A DNA stretch of 5,331 bases from JAGXFP01 sp046484585 (lineage in GTDB: Bacteria; Desulfobacterota; Desulfobulbia; Desulfobulbales; JAGXFP01): NCBI GenBank assembly GCA_046484585.1, contig JAWOIQ010000001.1:1-5331 (forward strand), in the 5' to 3' direction. The notes under the pieces were generated by a model. That model searched no databases. It saw only the letters and a list, made by a program, of their open reading frames with translations, and had not been told where the DNA came from. The position numbers and the translations under genes were made by a program. Shown in pieces: positions 1 through 5,101 of this stretch; within the stretch, counting starts at the first letter, position 1; each line of letters begins with the position of its first letter.

Positions 1-168
1 GCCTTCGCCCAAAAAAAGGCGCCCCTGATCGACCCGCGACGCCACCTGATTTTAAAGACCAGCCATCCGTCCCCCCTGTCGGCATATCGGGGCTTTTTGG
101 GCTCGGGGGTCTTTGTCAAATGTAATGATTATCTCCTGAAGCACGGCGGGAAGCCGATCGTCTGGTAG
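1..168 (+). CDS. ung: Uracil-DNA glycosylase (family 1), C-terminal part
   Basis: This is the last 55 codons of a gene whose start lies before the window; the frame is open from base 1 to TAG at 166-168. Uracil-DNA glycosylase removes uracil from DNA by cutting the N-glycosidic bond, the first step of base excision repair, in the cytoplasm. The fragment carries the family 1 signature HPSPLSA (fragment residues 22-28), the minor-groove-reading loop that holds the conserved catalytic-site histidine. It is followed by YRGF and a tail ending KPIVW, which matches the usual KPIDW-type C-terminus of Ung. The water-activating aspartate motif (GQDPYH) should lie upstream and cannot be seen. The gene converges on the sulfite reductase gene, with 60 bases between stop codons and no convincing terminator hairpin. 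The family call is firm; only the 3' quarter of the gene is present. Confidence 0.9.
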   Translation, partial: AFAQKKAPLIDPRRHLILKTSHPSPLSAYRGFLGSGVFVKCNDYLLKHGGKPIVW

Positions 169-228
169 GGGGCTGCCGACGCTCTCCTGCCGGTATTCAT
201 TCATTCCCGCCGAAGTCAGCCCGCCAGT

Positions 229-861
229 TCAAACCTCGTCCCGATAAGGGAAATTCGGATCATCAAGCAGTTTGCCGATTCGCTGTTTTTTGGCGGGGGA
301 CTGGTTGTGGTATTCGACGACCTCGCCGATTACCTTTAAGACCTGTTCCTCGTCGGCCCCGCGCATCACCCTTTTTCCCGCCTTCGGCTGGCTGCCGCCC
401 TTGCCGCCAAGGTAAATGTCGAAGCCCTGCCGGGTGGCGATAATGCCGATATCGGTCATCACCGGGTTCGAGCAGGCGGCCGGGCAGGCGGCGACGGCGA
501 TCTTGAACTTCGGCTTCACCCCGGTCATTGCCCCGAAGCGGGCCAGGATCTTTTCGGAAAAAGCCATAGTATCGATCTGGCCCAGGTTGCAGCTGCGTTT
601 GCCGATGCAGATTCTCGGTACCGGAAACAGACCGGGACCCTTCAGCTTGAGGCCGAGACCGGTCAATTCCTCCTTGATCGCAGGCAGAGCGGACTCTTCA
701 ATATTATAGAGGCGCAGGTTCTGGGCGGTTGAAAGGTAGAGGTTGAAATTGAATTTCGAACCCAGTTCGTCAATTTTCCGCAGGACCTCGAACGGCAGGG
801 AACCGCCGGGCAACAGGATGGTTAGCGTTTTCGGGCCTGGTTGTTGTGTGTCGCCGTGCAT
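229..861 (-). CDS. Small single-module siroheme/4Fe-4S sulfite (nitrite) reductase, assimilatory type
   Basis: The 210-residue protein has the two-part layout of the nitrite/sulfite reductase family: a ferredoxin-like half-domain (about residues 10-75), then the 4Fe-4S/siroheme domain (about 80-185). The cluster ligands are all visible: C85 and C91 in ICIGKRSCN (C-x5-C) and C126 and C130 in AACPAACSNP (C-x3-C), the pattern that bridges a 4Fe-4S cluster to siroheme. Large sulfite reductases repeat this module twice in 500-600 residues. A single module of about 210-220 residues is typical of the small, low-spin 'assimilatory' sulfite reductases of anaerobes such as Desulfovibrio vulgaris. The likely reaction is six-electron reduction of sulfite to sulfide in the cytoplasm; nitrite is also possible, and the electron donor is unknown. 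There is no signal peptide. ATG at 859-861 is chosen because GGTGA lies five bases upstream (866-870, minus strand). The gene is divergent from the 1097 gene. Confidence 0.86.
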   Translation of the reverse strand: MHGDTQQPGPKTLTILLPGGSLPFEVLRKIDELGSKFNFNLYLSTAQNLRLYNIEESALPAIKEELTGLGLKLKGPGLFPVPRICIGKRSCNLGQIDTMAFSEKILARFGAMTGVKPKFKIAVAACPAACSNPVMTDIGIIATRQGFDIYLGGKGGSQPKAGKRVMRGADEEQVLKVIGEVVEYHNQSPAKKQRIGKLLDDPNFPYRDEV

Positions 862-1096
862 AAATTCACCAAAAGTACTATAGGATGGGTGTGGAGGGGC
901 TTGTTGGTCATGCTTTATCCCCGCATCAAAAAAGTCGGTTATTATAATCGATTTTCAAAAAAAGGGTGGAGGAATCGCTCAACTCCGTTTATTAAGGTGT
1001 TTTGAATTTTCTTATGTAATTTTTTTTGCGTCACGCGTCGGGGGTTTTAGGGTAAACTTTAGAATCGTTCCGGCTAAAAAACATTGGAGGGCCACC
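862..1096. other. AT-rich divergent intergenic region
   Basis: The 235 bases between the sulfite reductase start and the divergent unknown gene must hold both promoters. TATAAT-like boxes exist: TATAAT at 943-948 on plus and at 941-946 on minus (they overlap), TATAGT at 877-882 on minus and TAGAAT at 1060-1065 on plus. None has a recognisable -35 box at 16-18 bases, so no promoter is assigned. Bases 928-1027 are rich in A and T runs. A weak resemblance to the dispersed repeat of this window (GCATC followed by AAAAAAGTCG) lies at 923-937. No open reading frame or RNA family was recognised. Confidence 0.5.
1086..1090 (+). promoter_or_regulatory. Ribosome binding site of the 1097 gene
   Basis: GGAGG lies six bases before ATG at 1097, a near-ideal Shine-Dalgarno match and spacing. 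It favours this start over the in-frame ATG at 1181 (residue 29), which has only a weaker AGGAAAGG upstream. Confidence 0.75.
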
Positions 1097-1522
1097 ATGG
1101 GGAGCCATCATAATCCGTACCGGGCCGATGCCGCGGCCAGTAATTCCATCGATCGCAAGCGGGAGCAGGAAAGGCGTTTCATGCTTTCTTCCGCTTTCAA
1201 AAACAGCGATGAATTATCGGCAAAGCTGGTTCAGAAGTTGCTGGATAAACATATTATCGAGACCAACTCGGTCGACGCGATTCGTGAGGCCCTGAGCGTT
1301 CAGCTGAAGCATATTTCTGAGCTGGAGGAACACGAATTCAATTTCAAGATCGCGCCGATCAGGCAGCTGGTACCCAATGCCAATATTTTGAGTTTGTATA
1401 TGACCCAGTACATCATCGAGGATCTGATCAATCATCGCGATATTGAGGATATCTTCGGTGACGAGAATGATATCTATGAGGCGGTTGATTCCGTACTGGG
1501 CTCTCTTCGTCCCCAGAGCTGA
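1097..1522 (+). CDS. Conserved-looking small soluble protein of unknown function
   Basis: I do not recognise this 141-residue protein. The first 28 residues (M1 to F28) are polar and probably disordered, ending in a basic/acidic run (RKREQERR, residues 20-27). Residues 29-80 read as amphipathic helices with regular leucines. After a proline-containing break (about 86-93, IAPIRQLV) come helix-like segments 97-113 and 115-136, the last strongly acidic (IEDIFGDENDIYEAVD). There are no cysteines, no tryptophans, no signal peptide and no membrane segment, so a cytosolic helical protein is likely, without a visible cofactor site. A real gene is supported by the strong GGAGG site six bases before the ATG, the good length and the isolated position. 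It is divergent from the sulfite reductase gene. Its TGA stop (1520-1522) is the first codon-sized piece of an inverted copy of a repeat found twice more in the window. A later start at 1181 (113 residues) is possible. Confidence 0.65.
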   Translation: MGSHHNPYRADAAASNSIDRKREQERRFMLSSAFKNSDELSAKLVQKLLDKHIIETNSVDAIREALSVQLKHISELEEHEFNFKIAPIRQLVPNANILSLYMTQYIIEDLINHRDIEDIFGDENDIYEAVDSVLGSLRPQS

Positions 1523-1538
1523 TGGCATCGCAAAAAGT
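1520..1538 (-). repeat. Dispersed 19-base repeat, copy 1 (inverted)
   Basis: Read on the minus strand this is ACTTTTTGCGATGCCATCA. It matches 17 of 19 bases of the copy at 3076-3094 and 15 of 19 of the copy at 3232-3250. Its end supplies the TGA stop codon of the 1097-1522 gene, so the insertion or retention point coincides with the end of the coding region. Confidence 0.7.
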
Positions 1539-1679
1539 CGCCAGCTCCTGCGCAAGTCGTTGTCAATGCATTCTGTAAGTTCTTGAAAGGACCGAATTCC
1601 CTCCTGCGCTGAATGACGGCCAAGGGTGGCCCCGAACTTTTCGAGACCTCATCATTCCCGACCGGCCTCGGTTTGCTTT

Positions 1680-2975
1680 ATGACAAAAGACCTTCATCCC
1701 GACGAACAGCCCGTTCTTTTATACGCCGACGCGAAGGGGGAGATCCGCGATCTGCCCGATCTGGCCATGGCCGGCCGCAGCGGCCGGGACTTTATCGCCC
1801 CCCGACTTACGGATTTGATTCCCTTGCCCGAAGGCAGCGAGTTATTTGTTCTGGACGACCGGCAGCCGGTCGGGACCGACCCGGTCACCGGAGAATTCCT
1901 CAAGCTTGAAGATGATCCGGTTCAACCCGGCAGGCCGGTGCGCGCGGTGGCCGCCTTTATGGCCCCGGCCCACACTGCCATCCTCTCGGCCGCCTTTGAA
2001 AAGAAATCAGGCGAGGTCGAACCTTTGCCCCTGTTCGCCTACACGGCGGTCGGTTGGTTTGACGGGCGGTTCTGGGTCAGCGCTTTTCGCAGTGATTCCG
2101 ATCCGCGTCAGGAGCCGGGCCGTTTCCAGCCGGCAAAAATCAGAAAGGCTACCAACAAGCGCCTTCGGGAAAATTCCGACAACCGCCTGATTCAGCATCT
2201 GGGCAAATGCAGCCTCACCTACGGCTGTCCGGCGGCGGTCAATTATTTTATGGACAGCTGGGAAGCGCCCTTGCCGACTTCTCCGGTCTGTAACGCCCGT
2301 TGCCTCGGCTGTATCTCTCTGCAACCCTCCGGATGCTGCCCGGCCACCCAGGACCGGATCGATTTCACTCCCACTCCGGAAGAAATCGCCGAAGTGGCGG
2401 CGCCCCATCTGGAAAGGGTGGAGAGGGGAGTGGTCAGTTTCGGCCAGGGCTGCGAGGGCGAGCCCTTAATGCAGGCCGAAATTATCGAAAAGAGTATCGG
2501 CATGATCAGGGCAAGGACCTGGCGGGGTACCATCAATCTGAACAGTAATTCGGGAATGCCGGAAGCCGTCGGAAGATTGGCGGCGGCCGGTCTCGATTCC
2601 CTCCGGGTCAGCATGAACAGCGCCCGTCTCGATTATCACCGCCGTTATTACCGCCCGAAGGGTTTCGACCTTGATGATGTCAGGGAATCGATCCGGTTCA
2701 TGAAAAGGGCTGATAAATTTGTCTCTCTGAACTATTTCGTCCTGCCCGGCTTTACCGATGATCCGGCAGAAGCCGCGGCCCTGGATGATTTAATCGAAGA
2801 TTGCCGACCGGACTTTATTCAGCTGCGCAATCTCAATATGGATCCGGACTGGTATCTGGACGAGATCGATTTTGTCCCTTCGGGACCCGCGCTCGGAATC
2901 AGTACCTGGCTCGGGAATTTGCGGAAAAAGTTTCCCCGTCTTCGCTTCGGGTACTTTAATCCGCCCTTGAAATGA
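1680..2975 (+). CDS. Radical SAM protein of unknown function with extra cysteines
   Basis: The protein has 431 residues from ATG at 1680. The radical SAM cluster motif is CNARCLGC (C204, C208, C211; C-x3-C-x2-C), which binds the 4Fe-4S cluster that splits S-adenosylmethionine. Downstream are GQGCEGEP (255-262), in the place of the SAM-contacting GGE motif, and NLNSNSG (286-292), in the place of a strand-end TNG motif; both are typical of the TIM-barrel core (about 200-400). Residues 1-165 form an additional N-terminal region without a motif I know. Other cysteines, C177 and C183 (C-x5-C), C219, C220 and C258, might bind a second cluster. No substrate can be named. The frame is also open from a GTG at 1626, which would add 18 residues. 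I prefer 1680 because those residues look non-coding and the conserved-looking part begins near PVLLYADAKG (residues 11-20); neither start has a good ribosome site. The stop is followed at once by the repeat cluster. Confidence 0.86.
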   Translation: MTKDLHPDEQPVLLYADAKGEIRDLPDLAMAGRSGRDFIAPRLTDLIPLPEGSELFVLDDRQPVGTDPVTGEFLKLEDDPVQPGRPVRAVAAFMAPAHTAILSAAFEKKSGEVEPLPLFAYTAVGWFDGRFWVSAFRSDSDPRQEPGRFQPAKIRKATNKRLRENSDNRLIQHLGKCSLTYGCPAAVNYFMDSWEAPLPTSPVCNARCLGCISLQPSGCCPATQDRIDFTPTPEEIAEVAAPHLERVERGVVSFGQGCEGEPLMQAEIIEKSIGMIRARTWRGTINLNSNSGMPEAVGRLAAAGLDSLRVSMNSARLDYHRRYYRPKGFDLDDVRESIRFMKRADKFVSLNYFVLPGFTDDPAEAAALDDLIEDCRPDFIQLRNLNMDPDWYLDEIDFVPSGPALGISTWLGNLRKKFPRLRFGYFNPPLK

Positions 2976-2980
2976 AAAAT

Positions 2981-3061
2981 TGTCATTTCGAACGCAGGTG
3001 AGAAATCTCTTTCTTTAACCATTTGATACAATTAAGATTTCTCCCGTTGGTCGAAATGACA
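2981..3061. repeat. Inverted repeat A (GTCATTTCGA family), 81 bases
   Basis: The left arm 2981-3008 begins TGTCATTTCGA and ends GAGAAATCT. The right arm 3035-3061 is its near reverse complement, beginning AGATTTCTC and ending TCGAAATGACA. The two ends of each arm (11 and 9 bases) match perfectly and the middle differs by a few bases and a one-base gap. The loop is 26 bases. It starts six bases after the stop of the radical SAM gene. In RNA it would form a long hairpin, but there is no T-run after it, so it is read as a palindromic intergenic repeat rather than a standard terminator. Repeats with this GTCATTTCGA...GAGAAATCT pattern are, from memory, scattered in many bacterial genomes. Confidence 0.87.
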
Positions 3062-3075
3062 TTGGGGTGAACCCA

Positions 3076-3119
3076 ACTTTTTGCAACGCCATCAAAACCA
3101 GATATTTGATGGCGTTGCA
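3076..3119. repeat. Inverted repeat B, containing dispersed repeat copy 2
   Basis: TGCAACGCCATCAAA at 3082-3096 is the exact reverse complement of 3105-3119: 15 base pairs with an 8-base loop (ACCAGATA). The left arm extends back to 3076 as ACTTTTTGC, so 3076-3094 is a full copy of the 19-base dispersed motif. The right arm is a second, inverted partial copy. This suggests that two opposed motif copies make the palindrome. Confidence 0.87.
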
Positions 3120-3135
3120 TAAACTGATTTGTCAT

Positions 3136-3221
3136 GTCATTGCGAGGAGCGAAGTGACGAAGCAATCCAGTTTTTTCAAGTAGTAGATGTTTCTGGATTG
3201 CTTCGCTGTGCTCGCAATGAC
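3136..3221. repeat. Inverted repeat C (GTCATTGCGAG family), 86 bases
   Basis: The left arm 3136-3170 starts GTCATTGCGAG and ends GAAGCAATCCAG. The right arm 3193-3221 is the reverse complement of the same two blocks (CTGGATTGCTTC and CTCGCAATGAC). Between the blocks the left arm has 12 bases and the right arm 6, so the stem has a bulge. The loop is 22 bases. The block GTCATTGCGAG...GAAGCAATCC is, from memory, one of the most widely dispersed intergenic repeats in bacteria. Short similar sequences flank the element: ACTGATTTGTCA (3123-3134) and ACTGAATTTGTGA (3220-3232). Confidence 0.88.
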
Positions 3222-3231
3222 TGAATTTGTG

Positions 3232-3250
3232 ACTTTTTGCGAATTCATCA
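3232..3250 (+). repeat. Dispersed 19-base repeat, copy 3
   Basis: ACTTTTTGCGAATTCATCA matches 15 of 19 bases of the copy at 3076-3094, with the differences confined to the centre. It ends five bases before the GAGGAGG ribosome site of the flavoprotein gene, so it is part of that gene's 5' leader or promoter region. Confidence 0.65.
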
Positions 3251-3255
3251 TATTT

Positions 3256-3262
3256 GAGGAGG
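3256..3262 (+). promoter_or_regulatory. Ribosome binding site of the flavoprotein gene
   Basis: GAGGAGG lies six bases before ATG 3269 and is a near-perfect Shine-Dalgarno match. It decides the start: an in-frame TTG at 3254 would put this site inside the coding sequence and add five residues (MRRYK) before the true methionine. Confidence 0.85.
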
Positions 3263-3268
3263 TATAAG

Positions 3269-4186
3269 ATGTCCGAAGAGATAATGGATGTGGTGATCAT
3301 CGGGACTGGTCCGGCGGGATTGCAGGCGGCGGTGCACGCGGTTCGGAAAAAGATTTCGGTAATCGTCCTTGGTCGCGCCGAAAACAGCAGTATCCATGCG
3401 GCCCATGTCGAAAATTATCTCGGCGTTGAAGGGGTGGTTGACGGCAGCGAGCTGCTCAGAATCGGTCTTGCCCAGGTAAAGAAATTCGGCGCGGAAATTC
3501 TGGCCGAGGACGTCTTGCACATCGAAGAGGCCCAGGGCCTTTTCCGGGTGAAGACTGAAAGCCGGGTTATTGACGCCAGGGCGGTTGTGATTGCCATGGG
3601 TACCGCCCGCAAGAAGCTCAAAGTCAAAGGAGAGAAGGAGCTGACTGGACGCGGGGTCAGCTACTGTGTGGATTGCGACGCCAATTTTTTCAGGAACGCC
3701 AAGGTGGCGGTGGTCGGAGACGGCAGCGCCGCGGTGGACGGCGCCTTGACCCTGACCGGTTATGCCTCGGAGGTCTATCTGGTCAGCCGGAAGGTCGACG
3801 TTTCCGGGGGGCTGGCCGAGAAGCTTGCCGCCAGCACGGTAAAGGTGATGGAGAATATCTGGGTCAAGGAGATCAGCGGCGATAACGCGGTTACCGGCCT
3901 GCTTCTTGAAGACGATACCGTGCTTGAGGTCGAGGGGGTCTTTGTCGAACTTGGCGCCAAGGGGGCCATGGAGCTGGCGGTTAATCTGGGCGTAATGCTG
4001 GACTCCGAATCCTTCACCCATATCGAGACCGACAAGAAACAGGCGACCAATATCGCCGGGGTTTACGCGGCCGGTGATATTGCCGGCCAGCCCTACCAGA
4101 TGGCCAAGGCGGTCGGCGAGGGATGTGTCGCCGGCTGGGAAGCGGCCAACTATGCCCGGAAGCGGAAAAGCGGCGAAAAGGCCTGA
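3269..4186 (+). CDS. Thioredoxin-reductase-like FAD-dependent disulfide oxidoreductase (CVDC active site)
   Basis: The 305-residue protein has the full layout and usual length of low-molecular-weight thioredoxin reductase. It has an FAD-binding GTGPAG (12-17), a VENYLG segment (48-52) in the place of the usual VENxPG, a redox-active CVDC (C133, C136) in GRGVSYCVDCD, a second nucleotide-binding glycine motif GDGSAAVDGA (150-159), and a C-terminal FAD motif YAAGD (266-270). Known relatives pass electrons from NADPH through FAD and the disulfide to thioredoxin. Two points differ here: the active site is CVDC rather than CATC, and the NADPH-phosphate-binding HRRDxFR motif is replaced by SRKVDVSGG (173-181). 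The donor could therefore be NADH, ferredoxin or something else, and the partner may not be thioredoxin; for that reason no trxB symbol is given. It is cytosolic, with no signal peptide. tadA starts 15 bases after its stop, suggesting one transcript. The upstream region is filled with inverted repeats. Confidence 0.9.
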   Translation: MSEEIMDVVIIGTGPAGLQAAVHAVRKKISVIVLGRAENSSIHAAHVENYLGVEGVVDGSELLRIGLAQVKKFGAEILAEDVLHIEEAQGLFRVKTESRVIDARAVVIAMGTARKKLKVKGEKELTGRGVSYCVDCDANFFRNAKVAVVGDGSAAVDGALTLTGYASEVYLVSRKVDVSGGLAEKLAASTVKVMENIWVKEISGDNAVTGLLLEDDTVLEVEGVFVELGAKGAMELAVNLGVMLDSESFTHIETDKKQATNIAGVYAAGDIAGQPYQMAKAVGEGCVAGWEAANYARKRKSGEKA

Positions 4187-4201
4187 GCTTGCGGCTTGGG
4201 G

Positions 4202-4684
4202 ATGGAAGCAGACGAGACCTATATGCGGATGGCTCTGGCCGAGGCTCACCAGGTGGCTGCCCGGGGCGAAGTGCCGGTCGGGGCCGTGGTTGTCGATCCG
4301 ATCGGCCGGGTACTGGGCGGCAGCGGCAACCGGCCCATCGAATTGCACGATCCTTCCGGCCATGCCGAGATGCTGGCCATGCGACAGGCCGCCGCCGCCC
4401 TCGGCAATTACCGGCTGACCGGCTGCACCCTTTACGTAACCCTGGAACCCTGCCCGATGTGTGCCGGCGCCATGGTCCATGCCCGGCTGAAACGGGTGGT
4501 CTACGGGGCCGATGATCCCAAGGGCGGCGGGCTGGTCAGCCGTTACCGGATCGGCAGTGACGGTCTTCTTAACCATAACCTGCTGATCGAGGGCGGGACG
4601 CTGGCCGCGGAGGCGACCGCTTTGTTACGGGACTTTTTCCAGGAGAAGCGGCGGAAGAACAATAATGGAAACGTCCCCGGTTAG
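4202..4684 (+). CDS. tadA: tRNA-specific adenosine deaminase
   Basis: This 160-residue protein deaminates adenosine-34 to inosine in the anticodon of tRNA-Arg(ACG), in the cytoplasm, so that one tRNA reads several arginine codons. The cytidine/deoxycytidylate deaminase fold is marked by HAE (H54, E56) and PCPMC (C84, C87), which bind zinc and provide the catalytic glutamate. EVPVGAVVV (23-31), GNRP (42-45), NYRL (69-72) and TLYVTLEPC are characteristic of TadA. The length is close to that of E. coli TadA (167 residues). The C-terminal helix (DFFQEKRRK, 144-152) is typical too. ATG 4202 is preferred; a TTG at 4196 adds only two residues, and ATGs at 4223 and 4229 would cut into the first helix. 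There is no clear Shine-Dalgarno site, which fits translational coupling to the flavoprotein gene ending 15 bases upstream. Guanine deaminases are related, but the motifs favour TadA. Confidence 0.93.
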   Translation: MEADETYMRMALAEAHQVAARGEVPVGAVVVDPIGRVLGGSGNRPIELHDPSGHAEMLAMRQAAAALGNYRLTGCTLYVTLEPCPMCAGAMVHARLKRVVYGADDPKGGGLVSRYRIGSDGLLNHNLLIEGGTLAAEATALLRDFFQEKRRKNNNGNVPG

Positions 4685-4736
4685 TCTCCCGGCCAGCCGG
4701 TTCGGCCAGGGTTTTATCTCTTTGACCAACGGGAGA
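4685..4736 (+). terminator. Possible terminator or attenuator-like stem after tadA
   Basis: TCTCCCG (4685-4691), right after the tadA stop, pairs with CGGGAGA (4730-4736), followed by AATTTTAAT. The loop of 38 bases holds a small inner hairpin (GCCG, GTT, CGGC at 4696-4706). The long loop and weak T-run make this a poor standard terminator. The same CGGGAG can also pair with CTCCCG at 4750-4755. Confidence 0.3.
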
Positions 4737-4953
4737 AATTTTAATAGTACTCCCGAAATAATCTTCCTTAGACAGGCTCGGGATGAGCGGGGTTACTGAA
4801 CGGCTCAGGCCAGGCGGATTCCCGGGTCTGCTTATTGACGGGCAGGGCGGTATTCTGCGATTTCAGCAAGGGTTGGCCCAGGGGATAAATTTTTCCTACC
4901 ATTTTCTTCAAAAACCGCTATATTAGCTCTCTTCAATTTAAGATCGAGCAAGT
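4737..4953. other. Spacer between tadA and tRNA-Ser
   Basis: I see no convincing gene here. A 47-codon frame (4783-4926, starting MSGVTERLRPGG) is open, but has no good ribosome site and no familiar motif. TTGACC (4722-4727) is a good -35-like box but its matching -10 position (TAGTAC, 4745-4750) is poor. The right part turns AT-rich and should carry the tRNA promoter. Confidence 0.4.
4896..4924 (+). promoter_or_regulatory. Candidate promoter of tRNA-Ser
   Basis: TATATT (4919-4924) matches five of six bases of a sigma-70 -10 box. The -35 position 17 bases upstream reads CTACCA, matching only three of six. Transcription would start near 4931, leaving a leader of about 23 bases to be trimmed from the tRNA 5' end. 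The placement is reasonable but the -35 is weak. Confidence 0.35.
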
Positions 4954-5041
4954 GGAGAGGTGACCGAGTGGCTTAAGGTGCACGCCTGGAACGCGTGTGT
5001 GCGGCAACGTACCGTGGGTTCGAATCCCACCTTCTCCGCCA
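4954..5041 (+). tRNA. tRNA-Ser, anticodon GGA
   Basis: This is a complete 88-base class II tRNA with an encoded CCA end. The acceptor stem GGAGAGG (4954-4960) pairs with CTTCTCC (5031-5037), and the discriminator base is G5038, as expected for serine. The anticodon stem is CACGC (4981-4985) and GCGTG (4993-4997). The loop CTGGAAC gives anticodon GGA (4988-4990), which reads UCC and UCU. The long variable arm GTGCG-GCAA-CGTAC (4999-5012) is the main identity element of tRNA-Ser. The T arm is GTGGG, TTCGAAT, CCCAC. It is followed 60 bases later by ffs on the same strand. No terminator lies between, apart from one hairpin without a T-run, so the two RNAs may share a transcript. Confidence 0.98.
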
Positions 5042-5060
5042 TGATTTACAGTGATCCCCC

Positions 5061-5090
5061 GGCCCGGCGAGAAAATATGATCGCTGGGCC
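5061..5090 (+). other. Hairpin between tRNA-Ser and ffs
   Basis: GGCCCGGCGA (5061-5070) pairs along all ten bases with TCGCTGGGCC (5081-5090), with one G-T wobble and a 10-base loop (GAAAATATGA). There is no T-run after it (GATAAGAG follows), so it is not a normal terminator. It could be a processing signal separating the tRNA from the SRP RNA precursor, or part of the ffs leader. Confidence 0.6.
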
Positions 5091-5101
5091 GATAAGAGTT
5101 T

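Noticed and set aside
144..212. CGGCGGGAA (144-152) and TTCCCGCCG (204-212) as a terminator between ung and the sulfite reductase gene
   Set aside because: The loop would be 51 bases, one arm lies inside ung and no T-run follows on either strand.
1091..1100. GCCACCATGG, identical to the eukaryotic start-site consensus
   Set aside because: The surroundings are bacterial (GGAGG site, tRNA with encoded CCA, 4.5S RNA); the match is coincidence.
1626..1679. N-terminal extension of the radical SAM protein from GTG 1626
   Set aside because: There is no ribosome site, the 18 added residues are not motif-like, and ATG 1680 directly precedes the conserved-looking sequence; it cannot be fully excluded.
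3076..3250. Short repeated motif as a CRISPR array
   Set aside because: Copies differ in orientation and spacing, are themselves palindromic parts, and there are no regular spacers or cas genes.
2983..3300. A 105-residue minus-strand reading frame through the repeat cluster
   Set aside because: Its peptide contains strings such as CEHSEAIQ and HFAPRNDM, which are simply translations of repeat C and are often mis-annotated as hypothetical proteins.
3248..4576. A 442-residue minus-strand frame opposite the flavoprotein and tadA
   Set aside because: It is the antisense shadow of two genes with clear family motifs; the peptide is rich in glycine, proline and histidine, with no domain.
4783..4926. 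A 47-codon plus-strand frame between tadA and tRNA-Ser
   Set aside because: It has no good ribosome site, no recognised motif and runs through the probable tRNA promoter; it may be chance.
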